Assembly: GCF_030409415.1 (NCBI RefSeq)
Contig: NZ_JAUFPW010000013.1
Location: 2,679 to 66,678, forward strand
Reading direction: 5' to 3'
From: Pedobacter aquatilis
GTDB taxonomy: Bacteria > Bacteroidota > Bacteroidia > Sphingobacteriales > Sphingobacteriaceae
Length of the DNA: 64,000 nucleotides
A program made the translations under genes and the position numbers. A model generated the notes under the pieces. The model was given only the letters and a program-made list of their open reading frames with translations, was not told where the DNA came from and searched no databases. Shown in pieces: positions 16,874-26,297 of the stretch. How positions within the stretch are numbered: the stretch's first letter is position 1; every line of letters starts with the position of its first letter.

Positions 16874-18565
16874 CTAATCTATACTAGCGGTTTCTTTGAC
16901 CGGTTTGCCAATCACCTTATAATTCCCATCGCCTTTTAAAATGGCAAGCATTTGAGTTTGATTGTTGAAAACAGATTTCGCCGCAGCCAATTCTTTATCG
17001 TACTGAAAACTCTGCTCGATTCTGCCCTTTTCGTAAAAATAACGACTTACTATTTGTGTTTCTAAAACCCTTTTAATTTCTGCCTTATGGTTGGCTAAAT
17101 CCATTTTTTTAGCTGATGTAAGCTTGCTTTTCAGATTATCCAAATCCGCTTTTACTTCTGCGGTTTTGTTTTCCTTATCTGCTTCGTATCGAAGTTCTGT
17201 TAACAATCTTTCAGTTCGGCTTTGGTAGCTTAAATCTTTCTCGGCTAAACTGGCAGAAAAAGCAGTATAATCAGCATCACTTATTTGAAATGTTTTGGCA
17301 GATTGAATACTGGGTTTATCTCTCCTAAATTGATTGGCGTAATTAAAGAACAGGCTTTTATTTAACATGGTAATCGTTATAGGACTTAACTTATCGGCAC
17401 TCACTACAACATCAGGATAAACGCCATTGCCGCTGTAAACATTTCTGCCTCCACGGGTTTTGTACATGGTAATTGTAGAATCTGCGAACCTATCTACAGA
17501 ACCATCTGCATTTCTGTGTGCGTAATCTAACTTTTGAATGCATCGGCCTGATGGCGTATAATACTTGGCCACAGTAACCTTTACCAAACTGTTGTAAGGC
17601 AAATTAAAGGTTTGCTGCACTAATCCTTTACCATAACTACGCTGACCAATTACAATGGCCCTGTCTAAATCTTGCAATGAACCTGCCACAATTTCAGAGG
17701 CTGAAGCCGAACCATTATTTACTAAAACCACCAAGGGTACTGTAGGCGAAATTGCTGCATTCATGGTTTTATAGCTGATGGTTTTCTCTGCATTTTTTCC
17801 TTTTTGAGTAACGACAAGTAGGTCCTTATCAACAAAAAGATTTACAATTTTAACCGCTTCCTGTAAAATACCACCACCATTATTTCGTAAATCAAGTACA
17901 ATGCCTTTTGGGTTTTCTTTGTTGATGCTAACCAATGCATCTTTAACTTCTTGTCCGGAGTTTTCTAAAAATTTATCAAGTTTGATGTAACCAATACCAT
18001 CAGCAACCATACCTGAATAAGTAACATTAGGTTGTTTTATTTCTTCACGAATAATTTTTTTGGCGATTTCCTTTCCATCGCGAAGCAAAACTAAATCAAC
18101 GGCAGTACCTTTTGGTCCACGAAGCAGCTGACTAATTTGCACTCTATCTTTACCTTTGGTTTCGATATTATTGATTTTGATGACCTGGTCTCCGGCTTTA
18201 ATGTCTTGCTTGTTTGCAGGATAACCTTCACTTACTTCATTAACAAATAGTTTTCCATCAATAAACAAAGTACCAGCGCCAATACCACCATATTGTGTGC
18301 TTATATATTTAAGTTTGTAATCCTCTATTTCTGATTCGGGAACATATTCGGTGTAAGGATCTAAACTTTCCAGCATCGCATCAATACCGGCTTTCATCAA
18401 ACCAGGAGCGTTGGTTTCATCAACATAGTTGATGTTAATTTCCTTATATAAGGAGGCAAAAATATCCAGATTTTTAGATACCAGAAACAGATCTTCTTTG
18501 AAAGAAAAGGATAAAATTGCAATGCCAGATACGGCTGCAAAGATTAAATATTTGATTTTTTTCAT
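16874..18565 (-). CDS. C-terminal processing protease, S41 family
   Basis: S41 proteases cleave the C-termini of periplasmic proteins. The 563-residue protein has an N-terminal membrane signal (about 4-22), a PDZ domain at about 85-165 and the S41 catalytic core at about 185-370. The catalytic dyad is Ser 288 in NNGSASASEI and Lys 313 in SYGKGLVQ, 25 residues apart as in E. coli Prc and B. subtilis CtpB. A long C-terminal helical region (about 420-555) resembles that of other Bacteroidota homologues. The upstream region has a TACATTTG promoter box within an inverted repeat. The three glycosidases follow on the same strand with short gaps, so readthrough into them is possible. Confidence 0.93.
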   Translation of the reverse strand: MKKIKYLIFAAVSGIAILSFSFKEDLFLVSKNLDIFASLYKEININYVDETNAPGLMKAGIDAMLESLDPYTEYVPESEIEDYKLKYISTQYGGIGAGTLFIDGKLFVNEVSEGYPANKQDIKAGDQVIKINNIETKGKDRVQISQLLRGPKGTAVDLVLLRDGKEIAKKIIREEIKQPNVTYSGMVADGIGYIKLDKFLENSGQEVKDALVSINKENPKGIVLDLRNNGGGILQEAVKIVNLFVDKDLLVVTQKGKNAEKTISYKTMNAAISPTVPLVVLVNNGSASASEIVAGSLQDLDRAIVIGQRSYGKGLVQQTFNLPYNSLVKVTVAKYYTPSGRCIQKLDYAHRNADGSVDRFADSTITMYKTRGGRNVYSGNGVYPDVVVSADKLSPITITMLNKSLFFNYANQFRRDKPSIQSAKTFQISDADYTAFSASLAEKDLSYQSRTERLLTELRYEADKENKTAEVKADLDNLKSKLTSAKKMDLANHKAEIKRVLETQIVSRYFYEKGRIEQSFQYDKELAAAKSVFNNQTQMLAILKGDGNYKVIGKPVKETASID

Positions 18566-18626
18566 CCCTTTATGTTTGATACTTTAAAGGCCTGAGCATT
18601 ATTTGCCAGCCTTAAAGATTATTGAA

Positions 18627-18648
18627 TTGTACAAATGTAAATGTACAA
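18627..18648 (-). promoter_or_regulatory. Promoter box within inverted repeat upstream of the protease gene
   Basis: A 7-bp inverted repeat TTGTACA-N8-TGTACAA overlaps TACATTTG (minus strand, 18639-18632), which fits TAnnTTTG. It lies about 65 bases before the start at 18565. It may be promoter plus operator; no regulator is known. Confidence 0.45.
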
Positions 18649-18729
18649 AAAGGGATAAAGATTAAAAACAGCTTAGAACGGCTTAACGTAATTTAATCGT
18701 TATTAATTGAGCGCTTTCTCGATGGATTT

Positions 18730-18945
18730 CTAAAGTCTGTTACCTTTAGTATCAGCCAATGCCTTTTGAATGGTAAATTCAACGTAAGTGCGGTCGCGTT
18801 TAACAAGCTGCATAATATCTTGAACCAACTTATCTTCGTTACCTGGAGTAAAATCTAAAGGCGCATTAACAAGATCGCGATACTTTCTAAAAAACTTAAT
18901 TTTTACTTTCTCTGCGTTGTCTTTTGTAAGTTGAAAATTTGCCAT
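18730..18945 (-). CDS. Small conserved protein, unknown
   Basis: The 71-residue basic soluble protein has no signal peptide and is predicted mostly helical. No domain is recognised. A TAnnTTTG box (TACTTTTG, minus strand, 18970-18963) lies 18 bases before the ATG, which supports expression. It precedes the protease gene on the same strand, with 164 bases between. Confidence 0.65.
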   Translation of the reverse strand: MANFQLTKDNAEKVKIKFFRKYRDLVNAPLDFTPGNEDKLVQDIMQLVKRDRTYVEFTIQKALADTKGNRL

Positions 18946-19115
18946 TTCTATTTCGTTTGATGCAAAAGTAAAAAATATTTGGGCGTAGTCTAATTGTTTT
19001 CGAACATTAAATGTAATTTTTTTCGAGCTAAGAAATTTTCTTGCATGATAATTGTGTTAAAAGTGCGTTATAGTTCAAAAAATCCAAAATATCGAAAAAA
19101 TTAAACACAATTAAA

Positions 19116-19718
19116 ATGAAAAAACTAATCTTCTCTATTGTTTTCCTAACCGTGGGTTGGGCAACATCCCACGCTCAAACATTTAATTTAGGTATAAAGG
19201 CAGGTGTTAACCTTGCAAAAATGAATGCTGATTTTGCCAGTGAGGAAAATCGTTTAGGTTATCAGGTTGGTGCCTGGGCAAGAATTGGTGGTGCAAGTTT
19301 TTATGTACAACCAGAAGCTTATATTGGTAGCAAAGGCAATAAATTTATCAGCTTCACAAATAATAACAATACAGAAGTTGCAGCAGAGGGTAAAGTTAAA
19401 TTTACGACATTGGATATCCCGGTTTTATTGGGAACAAAATTTGGTGCTAAAAACTTAAACTTCAGATTAATGGCTGGTCCGGTTTTATCATTAATTCTTG
19501 ATGACAGTTCTACTTTTAATTCGGCTTACCAACAAGCAACAGACTTTAGCAATTACAAAAACCAGGCTTTCGGTTTACAAGCTGGCGCTGGTGTAGATGT
19601 TGGTGCAATTTCTGTTGATTTACGTTACGAAGCTGGTTTAACCAACATCAGTAAAAGTGAAAAATACAAGCAAAATCCAAACTTATTTCAATTGAGTTTA
19701 GGTTTCAAAATTTTGTAA
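19116..19718 (+). CDS. Outer-membrane beta-barrel (porin-family) protein
   Basis: The 200-residue protein has a signal peptide ending ATSHAQ (about residue 20). Alternating amphipathic strands with the pattern LGIKAGVNLAKM, YVQPEAYIGSKG and FGLQAGAGVDVGAISVDLRY follow, and it ends in an aromatic-rich strand (FQLSLGFKIL), as in the PF13568-type outer-membrane barrels. An eight-strand barrel is the likely fold. The function is structural or unknown; no ligand can be inferred. It is a single gene with a strong terminator. Confidence 0.85.
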   Translation: MKKLIFSIVFLTVGWATSHAQTFNLGIKAGVNLAKMNADFASEENRLGYQVGAWARIGGASFYVQPEAYIGSKGNKFISFTNNNNTEVAAEGKVKFTTLDIPVLLGTKFGAKNLNFRLMAGPVLSLILDDSSTFNSAYQQATDFSNYKNQAFGLQAGAGVDVGAISVDLRYEAGLTNISKSEKYKQNPNLFQLSLGFKIL

Positions 19719-19736
19719 TTAAAATACTAATTGCAT

Positions 19737-19766
19737 AAAAAAAGCGACCAATTGGTCGCTTTTTTT
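19737..19766. terminator. Bidirectional terminator
   Basis: A 30-base perfect palindrome (AAAAAAAGCGACCAA and its complement) gives a GC core with T-runs on both strands. It lies 18 bases after the porin-family stop and 19 bases after the stop of the convergent DUF4397 gene. Confidence 0.93.
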
Positions 19767-19785
19767 ATTTAATGTGTTTAAAGAC

Positions 19786-20583
19786 TTATCGATTAGGCGT
19801 ATTATCTATAAATGGCCTGTTCGCAGCTGTTGTAGATACCACAGTCATATCTCCCCGTATGCTAAAACTATAAGTGTTTGATTTAATTACAGAAACAGTA
19901 GATGTTCCGTTACGTGAAATAATATTGGCCGGGTTATTTGGATAACGGCAGTACAATTCATATATCCCGAAAGGAACCTTAACGAAGTTTGATGCAGATT
20001 TGTAGGCAATATTTGTAGCTATTACAGTTTCTACACCGGTAGTGGTGTTTTTAATTACGAAATTAAATGGATTTGCATTAGAGATTGCATGTACAAAGCG
20101 CACATAACCACCTGATGTATCTACAGGAGGTAGAACATCTTCTATAATAAACGACTCTACAGTTTTGGCTGTTGTGTTATATATCCCAGATAAATATAAA
20201 GAATAGTTTTTCCCATCTTGAACTGTCGTATTAAGTGTAGATATGGCAAGATTTGCATCAGTTGTAGCCGTTGAAGGCCTTTGACCTTTAAAATTATATG
20301 TTCCTGCGGGAATTACTGAATATGAATTTATCGCTGGAAATACTGCACCATATGCTGTACCGGCAGTACTGCTTTCTGCGCCAGTAGCAGATAGTGCCGC
20401 TGAAACTTTTGTATCGTTAGCATAAAAATTAACTACTGGTGCATTTACACCAAAATTGAAATATTTAAGCTGTGCGCCACTAACAGGAACATCTATAATT
20501 TGTACGGCAGTTTTTTCACAAGAATATAGAAATACAGAAAGTATTATTGCTAAAACTGGAATTAAAATATATTTATTTTTCAT
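19786..20583 (-). CDS. DUF4397 lipoprotein
   Basis: The 265-residue protein has a lipoprotein signal ending FLYSC (Cys 22). Two similar beta domains follow. The first includes LKYFNFGVNAPVVNFYAND, with a later PAGTYNFKG; the second includes YVRFVHAISNANPFNFVI, with a later PFGIYELYCRY. These repeats are typical of DUF4397, found in surface lipoproteins of Bacteroidota. It follows the SusD gene with 11 bases between, so it is the third gene of the susCD operon and probably a surface glycan-binding or accessory lipoprotein. That role is inferred from position only. Confidence 0.88.
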   Translation of the reverse strand: MKNKYILIPVLAIILSVFLYSCEKTAVQIIDVPVSGAQLKYFNFGVNAPVVNFYANDTKVSAALSATGAESSTAGTAYGAVFPAINSYSVIPAGTYNFKGQRPSTATTDANLAISTLNTTVQDGKNYSLYLSGIYNTTAKTVESFIIEDVLPPVDTSGGYVRFVHAISNANPFNFVIKNTTTGVETVIATNIAYKSASNFVKVPFGIYELYCRYPNNPANIISRNGTSTVSVIKSNTYSFSIRGDMTVVSTTAANRPFIDNTPNR

Positions 20584-20594
20584 GTCTATTAGTT

Positions 20595-22166
20595 TTAAGG
20601 TAAAGTAATCCAGGTCTCCTTCGTATGATAATCTACAGCTAAACCGCCAATTTTATCAAGCTCTGCTCTGTTCCAAACATATTCTGAATTATATCGTGGT
20701 CTTATTCTGTAAACCAATTTTGTTGCATTATCAGGGTAAATGTTTACTGGCGTAGTAAAGCCAACAAACACCTGATTACCAGTAACCGGATCTTTATCTG
20801 TATAATGATACCTTCTCAAATCCATCCACTGTTCTAAATGACCCCAACCCCACTGCGCAATATACTTCTGACACATTATTTGCGAAAGTGTCAATGCATT
20901 TGCGTTTGTTGGAATAACGCCAGGCGAAGCCATATAGGCTGCTTTCTCTGCCGCAGTAATTTGAGTTGGCGACTGACCATCATCAGTATTACGGGCATTT
21001 ACGAAATCAAAGTGTGATGAAATTCCTTTTGTGTATGCATCTAACGCTGTAGTTTTATCACCTTTTTTATAGGCTGCTTCTGCTTTTATAAATTGAAGTT
21101 GTGCATAAGTAAACGCTGGCATTTTAGTTTTACGAGCAAAAACGTATCTAGCTGGTGTGGAAACACTTGCATTTGCTAATGCTAATGTTGTATAACCCCA
21201 AAAGTTATTTGGTTGTTGCGCCGCAGTTAATGCGCCAATACCGAAAGTTGGCTCTAAACCACGATAAGCTCCATCAGGTGATGGCGATAACATTCTTGAC
21301 AACCTTGGGTCAATTGTGCCAGTTAATGTTCCATCCAATAAACTTAAAATAAAACGAGTTTGTCTGTAACTTGTTAAGTTATCACGTGCTGCAGCATAAA
21401 AGTTAATGTCATCATTAGCAGTACCTGTATATGATAATAATGGATCATCAGCATTACTCGCTAATCCAGCATCAACAAGTGCAATAACGTCATCTGGTTT
21501 ATAGCTAGCCTTATTCGAGTAATGATTTAAAATCATTGCTTTTAATGAATTTGCAAACTTTATCCATTTAGTAACATCACCTTTGTAAATAATATCAGTT
21601 TTACCTAATACAGCTGCATTAACACCACCATCAGTACGTTTTAAATTAGCTATTGCAGCATCTAACAATCTGATAGATTCTTCGTATGCATACTGCTGAG
21701 AATCATAAGCAAATGTTGTTTGATTTGCATTGATTGCTTCTTTAACAATAATTTCACCATGTAAATCGGTGGCCGTAATCCAACCCCAGGCTTTTAAAAT
21801 TTGCCCAACACCTAATAAATCCCATCTTTGCTCATCTTGTGCTCTTTTGTTCATGTCTACCAAATTCTGACCGAAGTCAAAATAAGTCATTCTAAAAACC
21901 TGACCACCATTATCGGAACTTGGGTCATATCCCATTCTATCCCAAGTACTACTTACAGATGTTAATGTCCAGTTTTGAGTATAACGACCAACAAAACGGG
22001 CGTCGAAAGTAGGTGCAGTAATCATCCAGTGCAACATTGGAGATAGATACAAATTTGCTTCAACCTTTTCAGGGTTATTCGGATTTGTATTTACATCCAG
22101 AAATTTTTTACAGCTGCCCAAGGCCAAAAGCCCGAAAAGTGCTGTTATGATATATATCTTTTTCAT
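20595..22166 (-). CDS. SusD/RagB-like nutrient-binding lipoprotein
   Basis: SusD-type lipoproteins cap a SusC channel at the cell surface and bind the ligand. The mature chain begins at Cys 19 (LLALGSC), followed by KKFLDVNTNPNNPEKV, a common start of the SusD-like_2 group. Helical TPR-like segments fill the middle, and a C-terminal YVWNRAELDKIG lies near the end. The frame extends upstream to 22199 and would overlap the SusC stop, but the ATG at 22166 begins a proper signal peptide (MKKIYIITALFGLLALG) and leaves a 10-base gap. Length, 523 residues, is normal. The substrate is not readable from the sequence. Confidence 0.92.
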   Translation of the reverse strand: MKKIYIITALFGLLALGSCKKFLDVNTNPNNPEKVEANLYLSPMLHWMITAPTFDARFVGRYTQNWTLTSVSSTWDRMGYDPSSDNGGQVFRMTYFDFGQNLVDMNKRAQDEQRWDLLGVGQILKAWGWITATDLHGEIIVKEAINANQTTFAYDSQQYAYEESIRLLDAAIANLKRTDGGVNAAVLGKTDIIYKGDVTKWIKFANSLKAMILNHYSNKASYKPDDVIALVDAGLASNADDPLLSYTGTANDDINFYAAARDNLTSYRQTRFILSLLDGTLTGTIDPRLSRMLSPSPDGAYRGLEPTFGIGALTAAQQPNNFWGYTTLALANASVSTPARYVFARKTKMPAFTYAQLQFIKAEAAYKKGDKTTALDAYTKGISSHFDFVNARNTDDGQSPTQITAAEKAAYMASPGVIPTNANALTLSQIMCQKYIAQWGWGHLEQWMDLRRYHYTDKDPVTGNQVFVGFTTPVNIYPDNATKLVYRIRPRYNSEYVWNRAELDKIGGLAVDYHTKETWITLP

Positions 22167-22176
22167 TTTATTTTCT

Positions 22177-25100
22177 TTATAAACCGACTCTAATACCAAA
22201 GTTTAAACCAATAGGCATTGGAAAGTTACCATAATCAACACCTTGAGCGCCAGAACCACCAACAGCAGCTGTATTTCCGTTTACAACAGGGTCAAGACCT
22301 GAATAGTTTGTAATCAAGAACAAATCTGTACCAGTTACAAAAACACTTGCTGATTTAACAAATTTTTGGCGCTTTAATAATTTAGGTGATAAACGATAGT
22401 TTAAGGTTACATCTTTTAATCTAATCCAGTTGATGTCTTTTTCTATAAATAACTCCTCACTCATAGTATTATAAAATCCATTTTGATAAAAAGGAGTTAC
22501 TGAAATATTATTAACTGTTGGATTTGCAGAGTTTTCTTTTCCATCTTGCAATACACCGGTTACAACACGTGGCTGTAAACGATCTAATGTTTTGGTTGAT
22601 AAACCACGTTGCGTTAAGAAAGCTTGCGTACCGTTAAATACATCGCCACCTCTTCTAATATCTAACAGAAAAGAAAGTGAGAAATCTTTGTAACTGAAAC
22701 TGTTTGTTATACCCAACTGGAAGTCTGGCTGTCTATCATAACCACCTTCGATAAATACGGTAGAACGTACTGGCAAGCCTGTTGCCGGGTTAATTAAAAT
22801 TTGCCCACTGTTATTTCTTAGGTAAAAGAATCCAGTTAATGAACGTGTAGATTGACCTGGAGTTACACCATTACGAACGTTACCATACAACCAAGTATCC
22901 GAAACATAAGATTCAGGCAATGAACGAGGAAGTTCTAGTACTTTACCACGTGTAGCATCAAAGTTTGCTAAAATATCCCATTTAAAGTTTTCTGTTTTAA
23001 ATGGTGTTCCTCTTAAACTAACTTCCCATCCTTTATTTTGAGTTTTGGCACCGTTTAAGTTGAATAAAACAAATCCAGTTGCGTAACTTCCTCTAATATC
23101 ATTTACAATTTGATCGCGTGTTTCTTTACTGTAATAGGTTACATCTAAACCTAATCTGTCATTAAAAAAGGCTAACTCTGTACCAAACTCGTAAGAGCTT
23201 GCAAACTCAGGAACTAAGTTTGGATTCGGACCAGTAAAACCATATCCATATCCACCACCAACGGTCGTTTTGCTCTCCAAAGCAGGAACATACGCGTAAG
23301 GTCTGGCATCTTTACCCACATTAGCATAAGCCGCTCTCAACTTACCCGAAGTGAAGATTTTGCTTAATCCTGACTTGAAAGCAGGAACATCTGTAAATAT
23401 AAAACTTCCAGAAACTGATGGGTAGAAGAATGAATTTTCTCCAACAGGAATTGTAGAAGTCCAGTCATTACGACCTGTTGCGGTTAAATAGAGATAATTC
23501 TTGTAACCAATAGTTGCTCTACCAAATAAACTCACAATTCGTTGTTCAATTGTAGTTGATTTTGCATTTCTTAAAGTTGCTGTTGTATTGTTTATAGATA
23601 CAAAATTTGGATCCAAAAAGTTTTCCCCATAGGCACTCTCAGTTACTGATTTTAATGCTTTAACAGCATTACCAATCGTCATATCGAAGGTAATATCCTT
23701 GGTGATATTTTGTTTGGTTAAGTTAACTAAAGTTTGTGAGTTTAGGTTTCTGGTATTATCATTTGCTAAATCTAAAATACCTCCTTTTAACAAACCTCTT
23801 CTACTTTCCGGGTGACTTACCAATATTGCATTGTTATTGTAGGCGTCAATACCGAAAATAGTTTTGATGTTTAAAAATTTGAAAGGTGTAATAGTAAAAC
23901 TAGCGTTTGATAAAATTCTATTGTTTTTAGTCGAGTTTTTATTCTTATTTACATTGAAATATGGATTTTCAACTTCAGATGTTAAATCAGTTGCGGTAGT
24001 AAAACGTCTACGCGTACCAGATGCTGTTAGATAATTTCTTGCATCATCTTCCTGAGGCCATAATAATAAACCAATTAGAGCACCACCATCACCTTTAAAC
24101 GCTTGGTTATTCAGTGCATAAGAATAATTCATTGAAAAATCTGCAGTTAACCATTCATTTAATTTACCACCAGCAGAACCAGTTAAAGTAAAACGGCTGT
24201 AATCCGAACCAGGCACTACACCATTTTGGTCAGTATAAGATGTTGATAATCTGTAGTTAGCTTCATTTCTACCACCTTCTAGCGATAAATTGTGTTTTTG
24301 TGTAAATGCTGTTTGAAAGAAACCATCAATATTATCGTAGAACTGTGTATTAGGCGCATACCTTGGGCCAAAATAAGCAAATGCAGTACCCGCAGATACG
24401 CCACCTGTACCTAAGCCAAACTCACGTTGTAGTTCTGGTTGATACCTTGTTTTTTCTACTCTAAAGCTATTGTTGTAATTAATGATACCTTCCCCAGCTT
24501 TACCTCTTTTGGTAGTGATTACAATTGCACCGTTAGCCGCATCAATACCATATAATGCCGCAGCCTCAGGTCCTTTTAAAACTACTAAACTTTCAATATC
24601 TTCAGGATTAATATCGGCTGCACGGTTTGTAAAATCTACGCCTCTATTAAATAATCCGGTTGTAGAGCTATTATCAGAATAGAAAGACGATGTATTCATC
24701 GTTTTATTATCAATTGGCAAACCGTCTACCACAAACAATGGCTGATTACTTCCACTAATTGAACTGATACCACGAATAGTTATAGATGATGATGCACCAG
24801 GAACACCAGATGAACTTGTAACTTCAACACCAGCAACACGCCCTTGTAATGCATTAATAAAATTTTCTCTTTGTGTTCCTGCAATGTCAGCACCTTTAAC
24901 GGTTTGCTGCGCAGTACCCAAAGAACGCTTTGATGCTGTTTGCCCCAAAGCCGTAACAACAACTTCATTTAGCGAGTTGCTATTCTGCTGCATCACGACA
25001 TTAAAAATTGTATTATTACCAACGGTTTTTTCTACCGTTGTATAACCGATGTATGTAAATGTTAAAACATCAGTTTTTGCGACTTTGATGGCGTAATTAC

Positions 25101-25269
25101 CGTCGCCATTTGTTTGAGTTACCGTTGTGCCTCCTTTTATTTTGACAGAAACACCGGGTATTGGTCCGTCGGACGACGTAACCTTACCGGTAACAGTTAT
25201 CTGCTGAGCAATGGCATGAGCCAACAGCAAAAACGTACCGATAAAAACTAAGAGTAGCTTTTTTTTCAT
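22177..25269 (-). CDS. SusC/RagA TonB-dependent outer-membrane receptor
   Basis: The 1030-residue receptor imports ligand held by its SusD partner, using TonB energy. It has a signal peptide (to about residue 21), an N-terminal carboxypeptidase-regulatory-like domain (about 24-95) and a TonB-box region with NEVVVTALG (about 102-110). The plug follows, with NALQGRVAGVEV and the SusC signature PLFVVDGLPID, then a 22-strand barrel ending in an aromatic/Leu terminus (FGIRVGL). It is first in a susC-susD-DUF4397 operon and divergent from a DeoR-type regulator. Glycosidase genes for N-glycan trimming lie 3 kb further along the same strand. Confidence 0.95.
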   Translation of the reverse strand: MKKKLLLVFIGTFLLLAHAIAQQITVTGKVTSSDGPIPGVSVKIKGGTTVTQTNGDGNYAIKVAKTDVLTFTYIGYTTVEKTVGNNTIFNVVMQQNSNSLNEVVVTALGQTASKRSLGTAQQTVKGADIAGTQRENFINALQGRVAGVEVTSSSGVPGASSSITIRGISSISGSNQPLFVVDGLPIDNKTMNTSSFYSDNSSTTGLFNRGVDFTNRAADINPEDIESLVVLKGPEAAALYGIDAANGAIVITTKRGKAGEGIINYNNSFRVEKTRYQPELQREFGLGTGGVSAGTAFAYFGPRYAPNTQFYDNIDGFFQTAFTQKHNLSLEGGRNEANYRLSTSYTDQNGVVPGSDYSRFTLTGSAGGKLNEWLTADFSMNYSYALNNQAFKGDGGALIGLLLWPQEDDARNYLTASGTRRRFTTATDLTSEVENPYFNVNKNKNSTKNNRILSNASFTITPFKFLNIKTIFGIDAYNNNAILVSHPESRRGLLKGGILDLANDNTRNLNSQTLVNLTKQNITKDITFDMTIGNAVKALKSVTESAYGENFLDPNFVSINNTTATLRNAKSTTIEQRIVSLFGRATIGYKNYLYLTATGRNDWTSTIPVGENSFFYPSVSGSFIFTDVPAFKSGLSKIFTSGKLRAAYANVGKDARPYAYVPALESKTTVGGGYGYGFTGPNPNLVPEFASSYEFGTELAFFNDRLGLDVTYYSKETRDQIVNDIRGSYATGFVLFNLNGAKTQNKGWEVSLRGTPFKTENFKWDILANFDATRGKVLELPRSLPESYVSDTWLYGNVRNGVTPGQSTRSLTGFFYLRNNSGQILINPATGLPVRSTVFIEGGYDRQPDFQLGITNSFSYKDFSLSFLLDIRRGGDVFNGTQAFLTQRGLSTKTLDRLQPRVVTGVLQDGKENSANPTVNNISVTPFYQNGFYNTMSEELFIEKDINWIRLKDVTLNYRLSPKLLKRQKFVKSASVFVTGTDLFLITNYSGLDPVVNGNTAAVGGSGAQGVDYGNFPMPIGLNFGIRVGL

Positions 25270-25324
25270 AAACAGCCAATAAGGTTAGTAAAAGTTTGTT
25301 TGTAGTTAGTTATTCCAGTTATAA

Positions 25325-25458
25325 AAAAACACGCATAATACCGCACGTTTTCCAATATTTAGCTAATATCATAAATGTTTTTCAATAAAAGAGCAAACTT
25401 TATTAATTATTATTTACAACCAGCAACACATAATTGCATAAAGCCGCAAAAACACGCA
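25325..25458. promoter_or_regulatory. Direct repeats in the susC-deoR intergenic region
   Basis: An 11-bp direct repeat AAAAACACGCA occurs at 25325-25335 and 25448-25458 in the 231-base region between divergent susC and the DeoR-type gene. Both are flanked by CCGCA. These are candidate operator sites for the neighbouring regulator; no binding data can be inferred. Confidence 0.4.
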
Positions 25459-25500
25459 ACTATTCAATATTTTTTTTACATTAGTGCAAACCAAACATAT

Positions 25501-26250
25501 ATGCTTAAAAAGGAACGTCATGATTTTATAATGCGCCAAATCAATTTGCACAACAGGGTGCTCACATCCGATTTGGTTCAGCTGCTCAATGTATCTAAAG
25601 ATACCATTAGAAGAGACTTGCAGGAACTTGTCGATTTAGGCAAACTTTATAAAGTTCACGGCGGGGCACTATCCAAATCTTATCATTCATCATTTGATGA
25701 TAGCACCGTTTATGCTCGTGACAGCAAAATAATCATCGCTAAAAAAGCAATAACCTTAATAAAAGATGGTATGGTGGTTTTAACCGGAGGCGGAACCACT
25801 GTGCTGGAATTTGTGAAGCAACTGCCCGAAAACCTAGAAGCCACATTTTTTACAATCAGTCCGCTAGTGGCGGTTGAACTTGCCAAATACAATAACATTG
25901 AAGTGATTTTAATTGGCGGCTCCTTTTCAAAAAACTCTCAGGTATCTTATGGCGGTAGCGTTATTAATCAACTATCAGAAATAAAAGTTGATTTATGTTT
26001 GATGGGGACGAGTGCTTTGCATCCTGAAGAGGGCATGACCGATACGGACTGGGAAATTAACCAACTGAAAAAAGCCATGCTTGCTGCCTCAAAGAAATCG
26101 GCTGTGTTATGTATTTCAGAAAAATTAGATATCTCGCTCCGATTGAAAGTTTGCCCAATAGAAAGCATTAGCTATTTGGTTACAGAATTAAATAACGAGG
26201 ATGAATTACTTCAGCCTTATTTATCTAAAAGCGATGTGAAAATTTTATAA
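25501..26250 (+). CDS. DeoR family transcriptional regulator
   Basis: DeoR-type regulators usually repress sugar genes and sense a phosphorylated sugar. From ATG 25501 the protein has 249 residues: a winged helix at about 1-58 (RQINLHNRVLTSDLVQLLNV and SKDTIRRDLQELVDLGKL) and the sensor domain from about 75, with DGMVVLTGGGTTVLEFVKQL split over the sugar-phosphate loop and LIGGSFSKNSQVSYGG. The frame runs back to 25375, but the added 42 residues are not domain-like, and MLKKERHDFI is the usual family start. It diverges from susC and is the obvious candidate regulator of that operon. Confidence 0.9.
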   Translation: MLKKERHDFIMRQINLHNRVLTSDLVQLLNVSKDTIRRDLQELVDLGKLYKVHGGALSKSYHSSFDDSTVYARDSKIIIAKKAITLIKDGMVVLTGGGTTVLEFVKQLPENLEATFFTISPLVAVELAKYNNIEVILIGGSFSKNSQVSYGGSVINQLSEIKVDLCLMGTSALHPEEGMTDTDWEINQLKKAMLAASKKSAVLCISEKLDISLRLKVCPIESISYLVTELNNEDELLQPYLSKSDVKIL

Positions 26251-26277
26251 AAAAGCCCCAAAATATTTGAGGCTTTC
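26251..26277. terminator. Terminator between the DeoR-type gene and hsp20
   Basis: A stem of AAAGCC with GGCTTT, plus inner CAAA/TTTG pairs around 'atat', lies directly after the DeoR-type stop at 26250 and 21 bases beyond the convergent hsp20 stop at 26298. Confidence 0.65.
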
Positions 26278-26297
26278 TAATTTATAATAGACGAAAC

